A program made the position numbers and the translations under genes. Under the pieces are notes generated by a model that worked only from the letters and a program-made list of their open reading frames with translations, did not search any database and was not told the DNA's origin. Shown piece by piece: positions 1 through 9,713 of a stretch of DNA of 64,000 nt. Each line of letters starts with the position of its first letter. Position 1 is the stretch's first letter. Source of the DNA: Chitinophagaceae bacterium 26-R-25 (GTDB lineage: Bacteria; Bacteroidota; Bacteroidia; Chitinophagales; Chitinophagaceae); assembly GCA_029906195.1 (NCBI GenBank), contig JARWSJ010000001.1:1488001-1552000 (forward strand), written 5' to 3'.

Positions 1-13
1 ACCCTGGCCCCGT

Positions 14-44
14 CTAATTCCTAATTTCTAATTCCTAATTCCTC
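14..44. repeat. AT-rich 7-bp tandem array
   Basis: About four copies of a 7-bp unit close to AATTCCT lie at the window edge. It has the form of the right-hand arm of the mirrored heptad elements found elsewhere in the window (for example 18824-18858 and 47614-47650). Its left partner, if there is one, lies outside the window. Confidence 0.6.
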
Positions 45-99
45 AAAAACCTGTATTTTTAATTGTTATTTTGACAGTTAATATTTTTGATGTTAACAA

Positions 100-3000
100 A
101 TGCTTGCTATGCTGCTTAGAAAAACACTGCTTATAATGCTTACTGCTATTGTAACAATAGCCTCGTATGCAAAGGACTTACCCATCCATTACCTCGGAAT
201 AGAACAGGGGCTTTCCAACAATGCTGTAACGGCCATCTACCAGGATTACCGCGGCTTTATGTGGGTTGGCACCTATGACGGATTGAACCGTTTTGATGGC
301 TATTCCTTTCGTGTTTTCAGAAACGTCATAGGAGATAGCACTTCTTTATCCACCAACATGATCAGCAGCATCGACGGCGATGCGCAACACAATATCTGGA
401 TCGGCACAGACAACGGCGTGAATGTTTTTGATCCGGTTACTGAAACTTTTTTCAAACCAGTTTATCGATCGTTAAATGGCAATACGCAATCCATACAGGG
501 AGAGATACCTGTAGTCAAATCAATTGATGGAACCAGTATTTTGGTCGGGACAAGACGAAACGGCCTGCTGGTTTTTAAAAATAATAGCCGCGAAGGTTTA
601 CAAATTCCCCTGGAAACTGCTGGTGGCAAGCTGTTCAAGTACCACATTCATACCATTGAATACGATGTTCGCCGCAAACGGGCGTGGGTTTTTGTGGAAG
701 ATTACGGCCTGTTCATCTATGACATGCAGCAACAACGTTTGCAAAAAATAAACGGTGATATTCTGCAGGCCTATAGCATGAAGGCAGATGTGACGGGCAA
801 CCTATGGATCGGCACTGAAAAAGAACTCGTTTATTATAACGTGGGCAACAACACTTTCACCAGGAATTATCTGCCGGTAAAGGGCACAGTTGTTACGCTC
901 CTTGTGGACGAACAACAAACTCTCTGGATCGGTTGTGATGGGGCAGGGGTGTACAAACTTTCTCCGGGCGCAACAACTGCAACGTTTTACAGATCTGCCA
1001 ACGGATCGTCACCCATCAACAGCAATGCGGTTTACGCCATATACGGAGATAAAGAAGGCAGGAAATGGATCGGCACCATGCGTGGAGGATTGAACGTGGT
1101 AGAGCCACATCCATTGCTGTTCCAGAACGTTTTGTATGAAGACAAAAAAAATGACCCGATAGAAAATTTCATTCTCTCATTTTGCGAAGATGCCGATCAC
1201 AATATTTTCATTGGTACAGATGGGGCCGGCTTGCGCTATTGGAACAGACAAAACAACACTTACATTTCTTACAAACATGATCCAGTAAACAATGCATCGA
1301 TTAGCAGCAATTTTATCACCAGTATTATTAAAGATGAAACCGGCGACATTTGGATCTCCACCTGGTTTGGAGGCGTTAACCGGTTAAAGAAAAATAGTCG
1401 CTCGTTCGAGCACCTTTCTCTTGTCAACGACAAAACAAAATCGCCGGAAGTTAATGCCTGGCTGGTATTTGAGGATGCACAAAAAAATATCTGGGCATCT
1501 ACTTCCAACGACGGGAGCCTTTACCTTTTCAACAGATCACTGAACAAATTTGAAAACCTCGATCCCGCCATTGTCAATTTACAAAGCATTGCAGAAGATC
1601 ACAACGGCAGCCTTTGGGGCGGCAATTACTCGTCACTCATTAACATTGACAAGAAAAACAAGCAACACCATTTCTACAATATCGGCCACACCATCCGTTA
1701 CATTTATGAAGATAAGAAACAACGTTTCTGGCTGGGCACCCAGGATGCAGGACTGCTGTTGTTCGACAGAAAAAATGGCACTTACAAACAGTTTACATCA
1801 TCGGATGGACTGCCGAGCAACACAGTGTTGCGCATGCTTGAAGACAAGCAAGGCAATTTATGGCTGAGTACTTATAATGGTATCGCAAGATTTGATCCCG
1901 AAAGCGGAACCTGTACAAACTTTACACATTCAGACGGCTTGCAAAGCAACCAATTTAGCTTCAATGCCGCACTGGCGTTAAGTTCCGGGGAGTTCTTATT
2001 TGGGGGCATCAAAGGCTTCAACGTTTTTTATCCTGATAGTATTTCATACCAGCAACCTAAAAAAGACATATTCCTCACCGGCATAAAAGTTGAAAACAAA
2101 CCCATTGAAAAAGAACAATCGCTCATTACGGAAAGAGATTTGGAAACGATTAAAATGATCACGCTTCCGTTTGACAAAGCGACTATCTCGCTCGACTTTG
2201 TAGGATTGGACTATTCAGGCGCAGAGAAAATAAAGTACGCTTATTTTCTGCAAGGCTGGGACAAGACATGGAACTTTCTGAAAGGTAGCCGTACCGCCAA
2301 TTACTCGCGTTTGCAGGAGGGCAAATATATTTTCAAGGTAAGGACCTCAAGAGCAGATGGCCGTTGGAGCGCAGAAACGCAATTATTGCAAATAACTGTT
2401 CTTCCGCCGTGGTACCGAACATGGTGGGCCTACCTTGCTTATGTCGCACTGATATCAACGCTCATATACGCTTACATCCGCTACACACGCAGGCAGGAGC
2501 GTTTGAAGTATGAAGTAAAACTGGCACATCTTGAAAATGAAAAAGACAAAGAACTAACGGAAAAAAAGCTGTCATTTTTCACTAACATTTCCCATGAATT
2601 CAGAACACCCTTGTCATTAATTATCGATCCTTTGAAAAAAGTGATCGACAACCATGACGAGCATCCTTTCAAAGATGAAGTCAATGTTGCTTATCGAAAT
2701 TCCAGGCGCCTATTGAGCCTCGTTGATCAGCTATTGTTATTCAGAAAAGCAGACAGTGGTGCGGATGTCCTGAAAATATCCAAACTCAACACCACAGAGC
2801 TTTGTACCGAAGTGTTCCAGTGTTTCTGGCAACAGGCAAAAGCCCGTAACATCGACTACAGGCTAACAATGGACGACAACATTGAATCCCTGTATGCTGA
2901 TCAGGAAAAGATAGAAATCGCTTTGTTTAATTTGTTATCCAACGCCTTTAAGTTCACACCCGATGGTGGCACCATTGAGTTCAAGGTTGCCCAAACGGCG

Positions 3001-4182
3001 GACCAGATTAAAATGACGATCAACGACTCCGGCAGCGGCATTTCGCAGTCGGACGTTTCCCGCATATTTAATAAGTTTCAACAAGCTACCGCTTCGCCTA
3101 ATCAAAAAACCGGCTTCGGCATCGGATTGTTTTTGGTAAAACATTTTGTTGAAAATCACCACGGCACCGTGTCTGTAAAAAGCGAACCGCAAAAAGGCTC
3201 GGAGTTTTCCATTTCACTAAAGAAAGGGACGGCGCATTTTAACGGTTATATGATTTCTGAACAAAACAACCACGGCCATCAACTACTCGAAGAGTTATCT
3301 GTGGAAACACCTGCGGCATTTCAAAAGGAAGCGCCGGTGGAGAAAGGAAAAACTGCCGAGGAAGTGATCACGGACAAAAAAACGATCTTAATCGTAGACG
3401 ACAATCCCGAAATTTCCCAATACCTGCGTCATATTTTTGAAGACAAGTATTGTTTGTATGTCGCGGAAAATGGGTTGGCTGGTTTAAACATGGCCATCGA
3501 ACATCGGCCAGATCTTGTCATCAGTGATATCAATATGGACGGGCTCGATGGTCTTGAGCTTTGCGCCAAAATAAAACAGTCTGACTCGCTCGGCCATATT
3601 CCTGTCATTTTATTGACAGCCGCTTCTTCCTCCGAAACAAAATTAAAAGGCATTGAAGGCGGCGCAGATGATTACATCACCAAACCATTCGACAGCCAGC
3701 TTCTGCAGGCGCGGGTGGAAACCATTTTGAAGAATCGCAGCCAGCTGCAAAAATTCTTCTTTGACAACATCACGCTGCAGGAATCCAGCGTTAAAGTGCC
3801 CGCCGAATACAGAGAGTTTCTGCGAAAATGCATTAAGGTGGTGGAAGAGAACCTGGACGACGAAGATTTCAACGTACAGAAATTTGCCAAATGCATGGGC
3901 ATGAGTCGCTCCTCACTATATGATAAGGTGAAACTCATTTCCGGCCAGTCACTTAACGCCTTTGTTCGCTCCATTCGCCTTCGGCGAGCGGCAGTTTTAA
4001 TGATCAAACACAACATGAATGTGAACCAGGCGGCCTACCAGGTAGGCATCGTTGACACGCGCTATTTCCGCGAACAGTTCAACAAACTGTTTGGCATGGT
4101 TCCTTCAGAATACATCAAAAAATATCGCACCGCATTTACGGGAGACATGAATTTGTTGAGACCAAAGGGGAGGAAACTGTAG
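100..4182 (+). CDS. Hybrid two-component system regulator (HTCS)
   Basis: A one-protein sensor and regulator of a carbohydrate locus, 1360 residues. After a signal peptide (about 1-25) come periplasmic beta-propeller repeats with many WIGT-type motifs to about residue 650, and a Y_Y_Y domain at about 700-765. One membrane segment spans about 771-795. The histidine kinase has H832 in NISHEFRTP, an N-box around N948 and the GFGIGLFLV lid. The receiver has acidic D1100/D1101, phospho-acceptor D1143 and K1195. An AraC-type HTH domain fills about 1255-1345. It is expected to bind an oligosaccharide in the periplasm and activate the susC/susD operon downstream, where a direct repeat at 4509-4542 is the candidate site. 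The ATG at 100 or the one at 109 could be the start. A TAnnTTTG-like box at 82-89 lies very close to both. Confidence 0.95.
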   Translation: MLAMLLRKTLLIMLTAIVTIASYAKDLPIHYLGIEQGLSNNAVTAIYQDYRGFMWVGTYDGLNRFDGYSFRVFRNVIGDSTSLSTNMISSIDGDAQHNIWIGTDNGVNVFDPVTETFFKPVYRSLNGNTQSIQGEIPVVKSIDGTSILVGTRRNGLLVFKNNSREGLQIPLETAGGKLFKYHIHTIEYDVRRKRAWVFVEDYGLFIYDMQQQRLQKINGDILQAYSMKADVTGNLWIGTEKELVYYNVGNNTFTRNYLPVKGTVVTLLVDEQQTLWIGCDGAGVYKLSPGATTATFYRSANGSSPINSNAVYAIYGDKEGRKWIGTMRGGLNVVEPHPLLFQNVLYEDKKNDPIENFILSFCEDADHNIFIGTDGAGLRYWNRQNNTYISYKHDPVNNASISSNFITSIIKDETGDIWISTWFGGVNRLKKNSRSFEHLSLVNDKTKSPEVNAWLVFEDAQKNIWASTSNDGSLYLFNRSLNKFENLDPAIVNLQSIAEDHNGSLWGGNYSSLINIDKKNKQHHFYNIGHTIRYIYEDKKQRFWLGTQDAGLLLFDRKNGTYKQFTSSDGLPSNTVLRMLEDKQGNLWLSTYNGIARFDPESGTCTNFTHSDGLQSNQFSFNAALALSSGEFLFGGIKGFNVFYPDSISYQQPKKDIFLTGIKVENKPIEKEQSLITERDLETIKMITLPFDKATISLDFVGLDYSGAEKIKYAYFLQGWDKTWNFLKGSRTANYSRLQEGKYIFKVRTSRADGRWSAETQLLQITVLPPWYRTWWAYLAYVALISTLIYAYIRYTRRQERLKYEVKLAHLENEKDKELTEKKLSFFTNISHEFRTPLSLIIDPLKKVIDNHDEHPFKDEVNVAYRNSRRLLSLVDQLLLFRKADSGADVLKISKLNTTELCTEVFQCFWQQAKARNIDYRLTMDDNIESLYADQEKIEIALFNLLSNAFKFTPDGGTIEFKVAQTADQIKMTINDSGSGISQSDVSRIFNKFQQATASPNQKTGFGIGLFLVKHFVENHHGTVSVKSEPQKGSEFSISLKKGTAHFNGYMISEQNNHGHQLLEELSVETPAAFQKEAPVEKGKTAEEVITDKKTILIVDDNPEISQYLRHIFEDKYCLYVAENGLAGLNMAIEHRPDLVISDINMDGLDGLELCAKIKQSDSLGHIPVILLTAASSSETKLKGIEGGADDYITKPFDSQLLQARVETILKNRSQLQKFFFDNITLQESSVKVPAEYREFLRKCIKVVEENLDDEDFNVQKFAKCMGMSRSSLYDKVKLISGQSLNAFVRSIRLRRAAVLMIKHNMNVNQAAYQVGIVDTRYFREQFNKLFGMVPSEYIKKYRTAFTGDMNLLRPKGRKL

Positions 4183-4298
4183 AGACGCATTGAATGCGTC
4201 TCCGCCGCACCATCACGATGCAAACCAAAAAACATCAGACACCAGCACTTGATAATGACGAGGTTTTCGGTGCAAGAGAGACGCGTTGAACGCGTTTC
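4182..4298. repeat. Two copies of a GAGACGC palindrome
   Basis: A perfect 10-bp inverted repeat (GAGACGCATT, one base, then its complement) at 4182-4202 begins inside the stop codon of the regulator. A second copy with GAGACGCGTT arms and one mismatch lies at 4278-4298. The rest of the gap 4183-4644 holds AT-rich sequence and the direct repeat at 4509-4542. Either hairpin could stop transcription of the regulator, but neither has a T run. Confidence 0.75.
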
Positions 4299-4508
4299 TA
4301 CGGAATGCCGGTTCCGACGTCAGTTCCATATTTCGAAAATACCTGCCACCAAACATTTGCACAAAAAAACACTGACTAGCAACAATTATTTTTGATCGTT
4401 TTCCTGCAATTTATCCACCATAACAACCAACTATCATCCACTACATTCTGATAATCAATATCTAACAACTAACAACCAACAACTAACAACATCTTTCATT
4501 CCCGCATT

Positions 4509-4569
4509 TTGTCCCCCATATTTCAATTGTTTGTCCCCCATAGCACCCATATTTTCACTCCTATCTTAG
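4509..4569 (+). promoter_or_regulatory. Candidate HTCS activator site and promoter of susC
   Basis: The 12-mer TTGTCCCCCATA occurs at 4509-4520 and again at 4531-4542, a start-to-start step of 22 bp, or two helical turns. A weaker third copy (GCACCCATA) follows. A TAnnTTTG-like box, TATCTTAG, lies 19 bp downstream at 4562-4569. This is the layout expected for an AraC-type activator next to a weak promoter, and the HTCS is encoded just upstream. Confidence 0.6.
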
Positions 4570-4644
4570 CATCAGAAATTAGGGAGGGCTATTTGCCAAA
4601 TACCCACCCGACAATTTTTTTTAATTAAACATTGCTTGCAAATT

Positions 4645-7600
4645 ATGAGACGAACTTTGCCTTTGCGCAGGAGGGTGGTACTTCCATCCCGATCCAATGT
4701 CGCACCAACACTGCTCTTTTCATTTCTCGTTTTCCTGATCACTTCAACCGTATTTGCCCAGCAACCCGTTAGCGGAGTTGTAAGGTCTGGTGACACTGCG
4801 GTAGGTGGTGTAACGGTTACTTTAAAAGGAACAAAAACCGCAACCAAAACAGACGAACAGGGACATTTTACCATCGCGGCCCCTGCAAACGGAACGTTAC
4901 TTTTTACACACATCAATTACAATCCGGTTTCACAAAAAGTGACCGGCAGCTACATGAACGTTCAGGTCGAACTGACAAATGCAAACATGGGCGAGGTAGT
5001 AGTGGTGGGTTACAACTCACAGAAAAAAGCCACACTGACCGGTTCTCTTTCCGTAGTAAAAGGCGGAGATCTTGTAAAAAGTCCGCAACCGAACCTGTCC
5101 AACTCTCTCGCCGGACGTTTCTCCGGTATTATGATCAACAACAGAAGTGGCGAACCCGGCTATGACGGATCTTCCTTCACTATACGCGGTCTGGCAACAA
5201 CCGGTAACAACGATGTATTGATCGTGGTAGACGGAGTGCCGGGACAAGTGGGCGGTTTAGAAAGATTGAACCCTAACGATATCGAAAGCATGACTGTTTT
5301 GAAAGATGCGTCTGCTGCCATCTACGGTAGCCGCGCTGCGAACGGCGTTATCCTTGTAACTACAAAGCGCGGTAAAACAGGAAAACCTACCATCAACGCA
5401 AGTTTCAACCAGGGCTTTTCTTCACCAACCCGTGTGCCTAAAATGGCCGATGCGCCTACTTACGCAACGATCAGCAACGAGATCGCTTATTACAATAACA
5501 AAGCAGGTGGCATGAACCAGCAATATTCAGCTGACGAGATCACCAAATTTGGTAATGGCTCCGATCCGCTGAATTATCCAAATACAGATTGGGCAAAAGA
5601 AACATTGAAGAAATCAGCTTTGCAGAATCAGGCAAACGTCTCTGTAGCAGGTGGTTCCGACAACGTGCATTATTACATCTCGGCAGGAACACTGTACCAG
5701 GATGGTATTTACAAGAATGGTGCAACGAAATACAAACAATATAACTTCCGATCCAACATAGATGCGAACATAACCAAAGACTTCAGAGTTAGTTTGTATC
5801 TCTCCGGTCGCGAAGAAGACAGACAATATCCAATTGCTAATGCAGGAGATATTTTCCGTTCTATTTATCGTGCTTATTCCACAGTGCCTGCACGTTATCC
5901 AAACGGTTTGCCTTCCTACGGTATTGAAGGTAACAACCCTGTGATGATGGTAACAGATGCCGGCGGTACCAACAAAAATCCGACACAGGTTTTTAATGGC
6001 ATCTTAAAAGGAAGCTACAACATCGCTGCCGTGAAAGGCTTGTCGATAGACGGTTTTGCCGCATTTGACAAATCATGGTCATTCGCCAAAGCTTTTTCAA
6101 CTCCGTACGTTTTGTACTCCTACGACAAAACAACAAACACATACAATCCAAGAATTGTAGGAGGTTCCAACAATGCAGCTTCGTTGACTGAAACGCAATA
6201 CAACATTGGACAAAACACCTACAACATTAAGATCAACTACCAGCGTGATTTTAAAAATGGCAACCACTTGAATGCGTTCGTTGGCTACGAACAAAGTGAA
6301 ATTAAGAGTGATAGCTTCTCCGCATCACGCATTAATTTCTTAAGTACGTTGACCCCGGAACTTTCACAAGGCGGTACCGCCGCAACTGACAGAGATAACA
6401 CAGGTAAAAGTTATCATTTCACACGTAAAAGTTATTTAGGAAAAGTCTCTTACGACTTCCAGGAAAAATATCTTGTAGATGTGCAAATGCGTATTGATGG
6501 TTCATCCACTTTCCCTGAAGGCAATCAATATGGCTACTTTCCATCTGCCTCAATCGGTTGGAGAATATCCAAAGAAAAATGGTTCTCTGCATCGTTTGTA
6601 AACGATCTGAAAATACGTGCTTCTTACGGTGCTTTGGGTAATGATAACGTGTCGCATTTCCAGTATTTCGACAACTATTCACTCAAAAACCAATTTGTTT
6701 CACAAACCAGCAATGGCCCGGGAATATTGCCTGGCGTGGATCTTACAAAACTCGCCAATCCGCATATTCACTGGGAGGACTCGCGTAAAACTGACGTTGC
6801 CATTGAAGGTTTGTTGTTTCACAAACTCAACTTTGAATTCATCTATTTCAAACAGGAACGTTCAAACATCCTGGCTCCTCGTAATGCCTCCATTCCGTAT
6901 GTTTCTGGCATCGTGAATCCTTACTCAGGCGATCCTTTGGTACCTTCCGAAAACATTGTTAGAGTGGGCAGCCAGGGCGTGGAAGCAACAGTTGGTTACA
7001 GCGAAAGAGGCGGCAAGTTCCACTATGGCGCGTCTGCCAATTTCACTTATGCAAAAAGCAAAATCAAATTTATAGATGAAGCAGCGGGCGTATTGGATTA
7101 TCAAAAACTAACCGGCCAACCTTTGAACACTTATTTGTTGTACAGATCGATCGGCATATTCCGCACTGCTGAAGACATCAACAAAATGCCACACCTAACA
7201 GGCGCACAACCAGGTGATTTGATTTATGAAGATTACAACAAAGATGGAAAGATCACTGCCGATGACCAGGTAAGAACAAAATATGGTAACGTTCCATTGA
7301 TCTCCTACGGTTTGAATTTGTTTGCTGACTACGCAAATTTCGATTTATCAATCGTATTCGCAGGACAGGCACAAGTGAGTCAATATGTATTACCGGAGTC
7401 TGGCACTGTTGGTAATTTCTACAGCAGCTGGGCAGATAACCGCTGGAGTCCAACCAACACAAATGGTTCTTATCCAAGAGTGGACACACGGACATCCTCT
7501 TCTGTAAATGGTGGTTTGTATCCAAATACTTTCTGGTTGAATGATGCATCTTTCCTCAGATTGAAAAACCTTGAGTTGGGCTACAACCTGCCGCAGTCTT

Positions 7601-7764
7601 TGATTTCACGCATTCGCATGCAAGGCGCAAGGTTCTATGTAAATGGCTTCAACCTATTTACTATCACAAAAGTGAAAGACTACGATCCGGAAGGAAGCAA
7701 TGCTGCGGGACAATTCTATCCGCAACAAAAGATCATCAACATCGGTGTAAACGTTAGGTTCTAA
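4645..7764 (+). CDS. SusC/RagA family TonB-dependent transporter
   Basis: Outer-membrane beta-barrel that imports oligosaccharides together with the SusD partner encoded 16 bp downstream. The ATG at 4645 is preferred over the in-frame TTG at 4636. It gives 1039 residues, with a signal peptide ending near residue 39 (VFAQ). A carboxypeptidase-regulatory-like domain spans about 40-112 and a plug domain about 115-245, with the family motifs VVVGYN, IRGL, VLIVVDGVPG, IESMTVLKDASAAIYG and GVILVTTK. The barrel ends in the aromatic NVRF expected for outer-membrane insertion. There is no STN domain at the N-terminus, which fits control by the adjacent HTCS rather than by a sigma/FecR pair. Confidence 0.95.
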   Translation: MRRTLPLRRRVVLPSRSNVAPTLLFSFLVFLITSTVFAQQPVSGVVRSGDTAVGGVTVTLKGTKTATKTDEQGHFTIAAPANGTLLFTHINYNPVSQKVTGSYMNVQVELTNANMGEVVVVGYNSQKKATLTGSLSVVKGGDLVKSPQPNLSNSLAGRFSGIMINNRSGEPGYDGSSFTIRGLATTGNNDVLIVVDGVPGQVGGLERLNPNDIESMTVLKDASAAIYGSRAANGVILVTTKRGKTGKPTINASFNQGFSSPTRVPKMADAPTYATISNEIAYYNNKAGGMNQQYSADEITKFGNGSDPLNYPNTDWAKETLKKSALQNQANVSVAGGSDNVHYYISAGTLYQDGIYKNGATKYKQYNFRSNIDANITKDFRVSLYLSGREEDRQYPIANAGDIFRSIYRAYSTVPARYPNGLPSYGIEGNNPVMMVTDAGGTNKNPTQVFNGILKGSYNIAAVKGLSIDGFAAFDKSWSFAKAFSTPYVLYSYDKTTNTYNPRIVGGSNNAASLTETQYNIGQNTYNIKINYQRDFKNGNHLNAFVGYEQSEIKSDSFSASRINFLSTLTPELSQGGTAATDRDNTGKSYHFTRKSYLGKVSYDFQEKYLVDVQMRIDGSSTFPEGNQYGYFPSASIGWRISKEKWFSASFVNDLKIRASYGALGNDNVSHFQYFDNYSLKNQFVSQTSNGPGILPGVDLTKLANPHIHWEDSRKTDVAIEGLLFHKLNFEFIYFKQERSNILAPRNASIPYVSGIVNPYSGDPLVPSENIVRVGSQGVEATVGYSERGGKFHYGASANFTYAKSKIKFIDEAAGVLDYQKLTGQPLNTYLLYRSIGIFRTAEDINKMPHLTGAQPGDLIYEDYNKDGKITADDQVRTKYGNVPLISYGLNLFADYANFDLSIVFAGQAQVSQYVLPESGTVGNFYSSWADNRWSPTNTNGSYPRVDTRTSSSVNGGLYPNTFWLNDASFLRLKNLELGYNLPQSLISRIRMQGARFYVNGFNLFTITKVKDYDPEGSNAAGQFYPQQKIINIGVNVRF

Positions 7765-7780
7765 ATTCAAAACATCAACA

Positions 7781-9478
7781 ATGCAAAGCAGAAATATTAT
7801 TCATACAGCAATTTGCGCGGCAGTACTTGGTACCGCAGCCATCTCATGTAAAAAAGATTTTCTCAATATAACTCCCACAGATAAATTATCAGAGCAAACA
7901 GTTCTTTCCGACTCATCCGTTTTTGAAGCTTATGTTATTAACCGCTACATTGGCGTAAGACTGCAGGATAAAGAAGGCGATGGCACCGATCCTGGCTTTG
8001 GCCGTGGGTTTGAGTACAGCATGTGGAGTTCCATCACAGACGAATCCATCTACAACAACGACGATAACACATGGCTGATACAAAGAGGTTTATTGGCTCC
8101 TGAAAACCTTGGCATGGCCGGAACCATTTGGCCACGCAGCTATCGCAGCATTCGCGAAATCAACTTCGCGTTGAACGGCCTGTCACAATTGAAAATGAGT
8201 GCAGCGCACAAAACCATTTTAGAAGGTGAATTGAAATTCATCCGTGCATTTCGTTACCATGACATTATCCGCAACTATGGTGGTGCTGTATTAATGGGCG
8301 ATAAAGTTTACCAGTTATCAGATAACCTCCAGGACGCCGCACTATTCAACAGATCAAGCATTAAAGAAAGTATTGATTATGTAGTGTCGCAATTGGATGA
8401 TGCTATAGCTAAACTTCCAAAAGACAACAGCGACAGTTGGGCACTCGGCCGCGCAACAAAAGGCGCTGCAATGGCTTTGAAAGCGAGAATGTTGCTGTAT
8501 GCTGCAAGTCCGCAATACAACACAGGCACATGGGCAGATGCCGCAAAAGCAGCAAACGACGTAATTGCGATGAACAAATACGTGATCTCATCAGACTACA
8601 GCAAAATCTTTTTAACCAACACAGATCCCGAGATTATCTTCGCAAGATTGTATACAAAGAATGCCAACCACACGCACCTTGAAATTGCGAACGGGCCAAA
8701 CGGTTATGGCGGCTGGGGCGGAAACCTGCCACTGCAAAACCTTGTAGACGATTACGAAATGACAAATGGCAAGCCGATCACTGACGCTTCATCAGGCTAT
8801 GATCCAAACAATCCATATGTTGGAAGAGATCCACGTTTCTACGCGACTGTTCTTTACAATAACTCCGCTTATCGTGGGGCAACTGTAGAAACATTTACAC
8901 CCGGTGGAAAAGATTCCAAAGATGGAAATGACAACTGGAACACTTCTAAAACAGGTTACTATCTTAAAAAATTCATGAACGATGCATATCCATTGCAAAA
9001 CCCCTGGGGCAATGCAGGTTTCCAGCCTTGGATATATTTCAGATACGCTGAAGTTTTATTGAACTATGCAGAAGCAGCAAATGAAGCATACGGCCCGGAT
9101 GTAGTGCCAGCAGGCATGACAATATCCGCAAGAGCAGCGGTTAACCAGGTGCGTGCAAGAGCGAGTGTGAACATGCCTCCATTGGCAGCCGGCTTAACGC
9201 AGGCTCAAATGAGAGATGCCGTGCGATACGAAAGAAGGGTAGAGCTTGCTTTTGAAGAGTTCCGCTTCTATGACGTAAGAAGATGGCAGATTGCAGACGT
9301 AACAGAGAACAAACCTGCACTGGGCATTACCATTACGAAGAATGGCAGCACTTATTCATACGCATCAAAAGTTGCATTGGATGGACGCCATTTTGAAAAG
9401 AAACATTACTGGTTGCCAATTCCTCGTGCGGAAATTCAGGCATCTAACAACAAAATCAAACAAAACGACGGATATTAA
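7781..9478 (+). CDS. SusD/RagB family surface lipoprotein
   Basis: Glycan-binding lid of the SusC transporter encoded just upstream, 565 residues. The lipobox AAIS-C places the lipidated cysteine at residue 23, followed by KKDFLNITPTD, a typical SusD start. The body has the TPR-rich SusD pattern (FIRAFRYHDIIRNYGG, ARMLLYAASPQYN, YAEVLLNYAEAANEA, RYERRVELAFEEFRFYDVRRW) and the usual C-terminal LPIP motif. The 16-bp gap to susC implies co-transcription. A 235-bp gap containing an inverted repeat then separates it from the GH30 gene. Confidence 0.95.
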   Translation: MQSRNIIHTAICAAVLGTAAISCKKDFLNITPTDKLSEQTVLSDSSVFEAYVINRYIGVRLQDKEGDGTDPGFGRGFEYSMWSSITDESIYNNDDNTWLIQRGLLAPENLGMAGTIWPRSYRSIREINFALNGLSQLKMSAAHKTILEGELKFIRAFRYHDIIRNYGGAVLMGDKVYQLSDNLQDAALFNRSSIKESIDYVVSQLDDAIAKLPKDNSDSWALGRATKGAAMALKARMLLYAASPQYNTGTWADAAKAANDVIAMNKYVISSDYSKIFLTNTDPEIIFARLYTKNANHTHLEIANGPNGYGGWGGNLPLQNLVDDYEMTNGKPITDASSGYDPNNPYVGRDPRFYATVLYNNSAYRGATVETFTPGGKDSKDGNDNWNTSKTGYYLKKFMNDAYPLQNPWGNAGFQPWIYFRYAEVLLNYAEAANEAYGPDVVPAGMTISARAAVNQVRARASVNMPPLAAGLTQAQMRDAVRYERRVELAFEEFRFYDVRRWQIADVTENKPALGITITKNGSTYSYASKVALDGRHFEKKHYWLPIPRAEIQASNNKIKQNDGY

Positions 9479-9509
9479 CAACAACATTTTCACACAAAAG
9501 CTCAAATGA

Positions 9510-9659
9510 TTTCACGCGGCGAACGCAACGACAAAGCGACACAACGGATTCCGGCAAATCAAACCGACGCTTTGTTTTGCCAATGCGTTAAAAAACAAAA
9601 AGGTAAAAGCTATCGTGAACCCGTCCGCGTCGCTGCTCCGCCGCGTTCGCTGCGTGAAA
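9510..9659. repeat. GC-rich inverted-repeat element between susD and GH30
   Basis: Arms at 9510-9526 (TTTCACGCGGCGAACGC) and 9643-9659 (GCGTTCGCTGCGTGAAA) pair at 16 of 17 positions. A further GCCTGCC...GGCGGGC palindrome follows at about 9665-9692. It is richer in GC than the genes around it. It may act as a processing or attenuation site between the transport and enzyme genes. Confidence 0.6.
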
Positions 9660-9713
9660 CCATTGCCTGCCCGACTAGTCATTCAGGCGGGCGTGAAAAA
9701 ATAAAAACGACCA

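Noticed and set aside
71..89. TTGACA at 71-76 before the hybrid regulator as an E. coli-type -35 box
   Set aside because: The only -10-like box is 5 bp away, and this lineage uses TTTG/TAnnTTTG promoters, so the match is probably chance.
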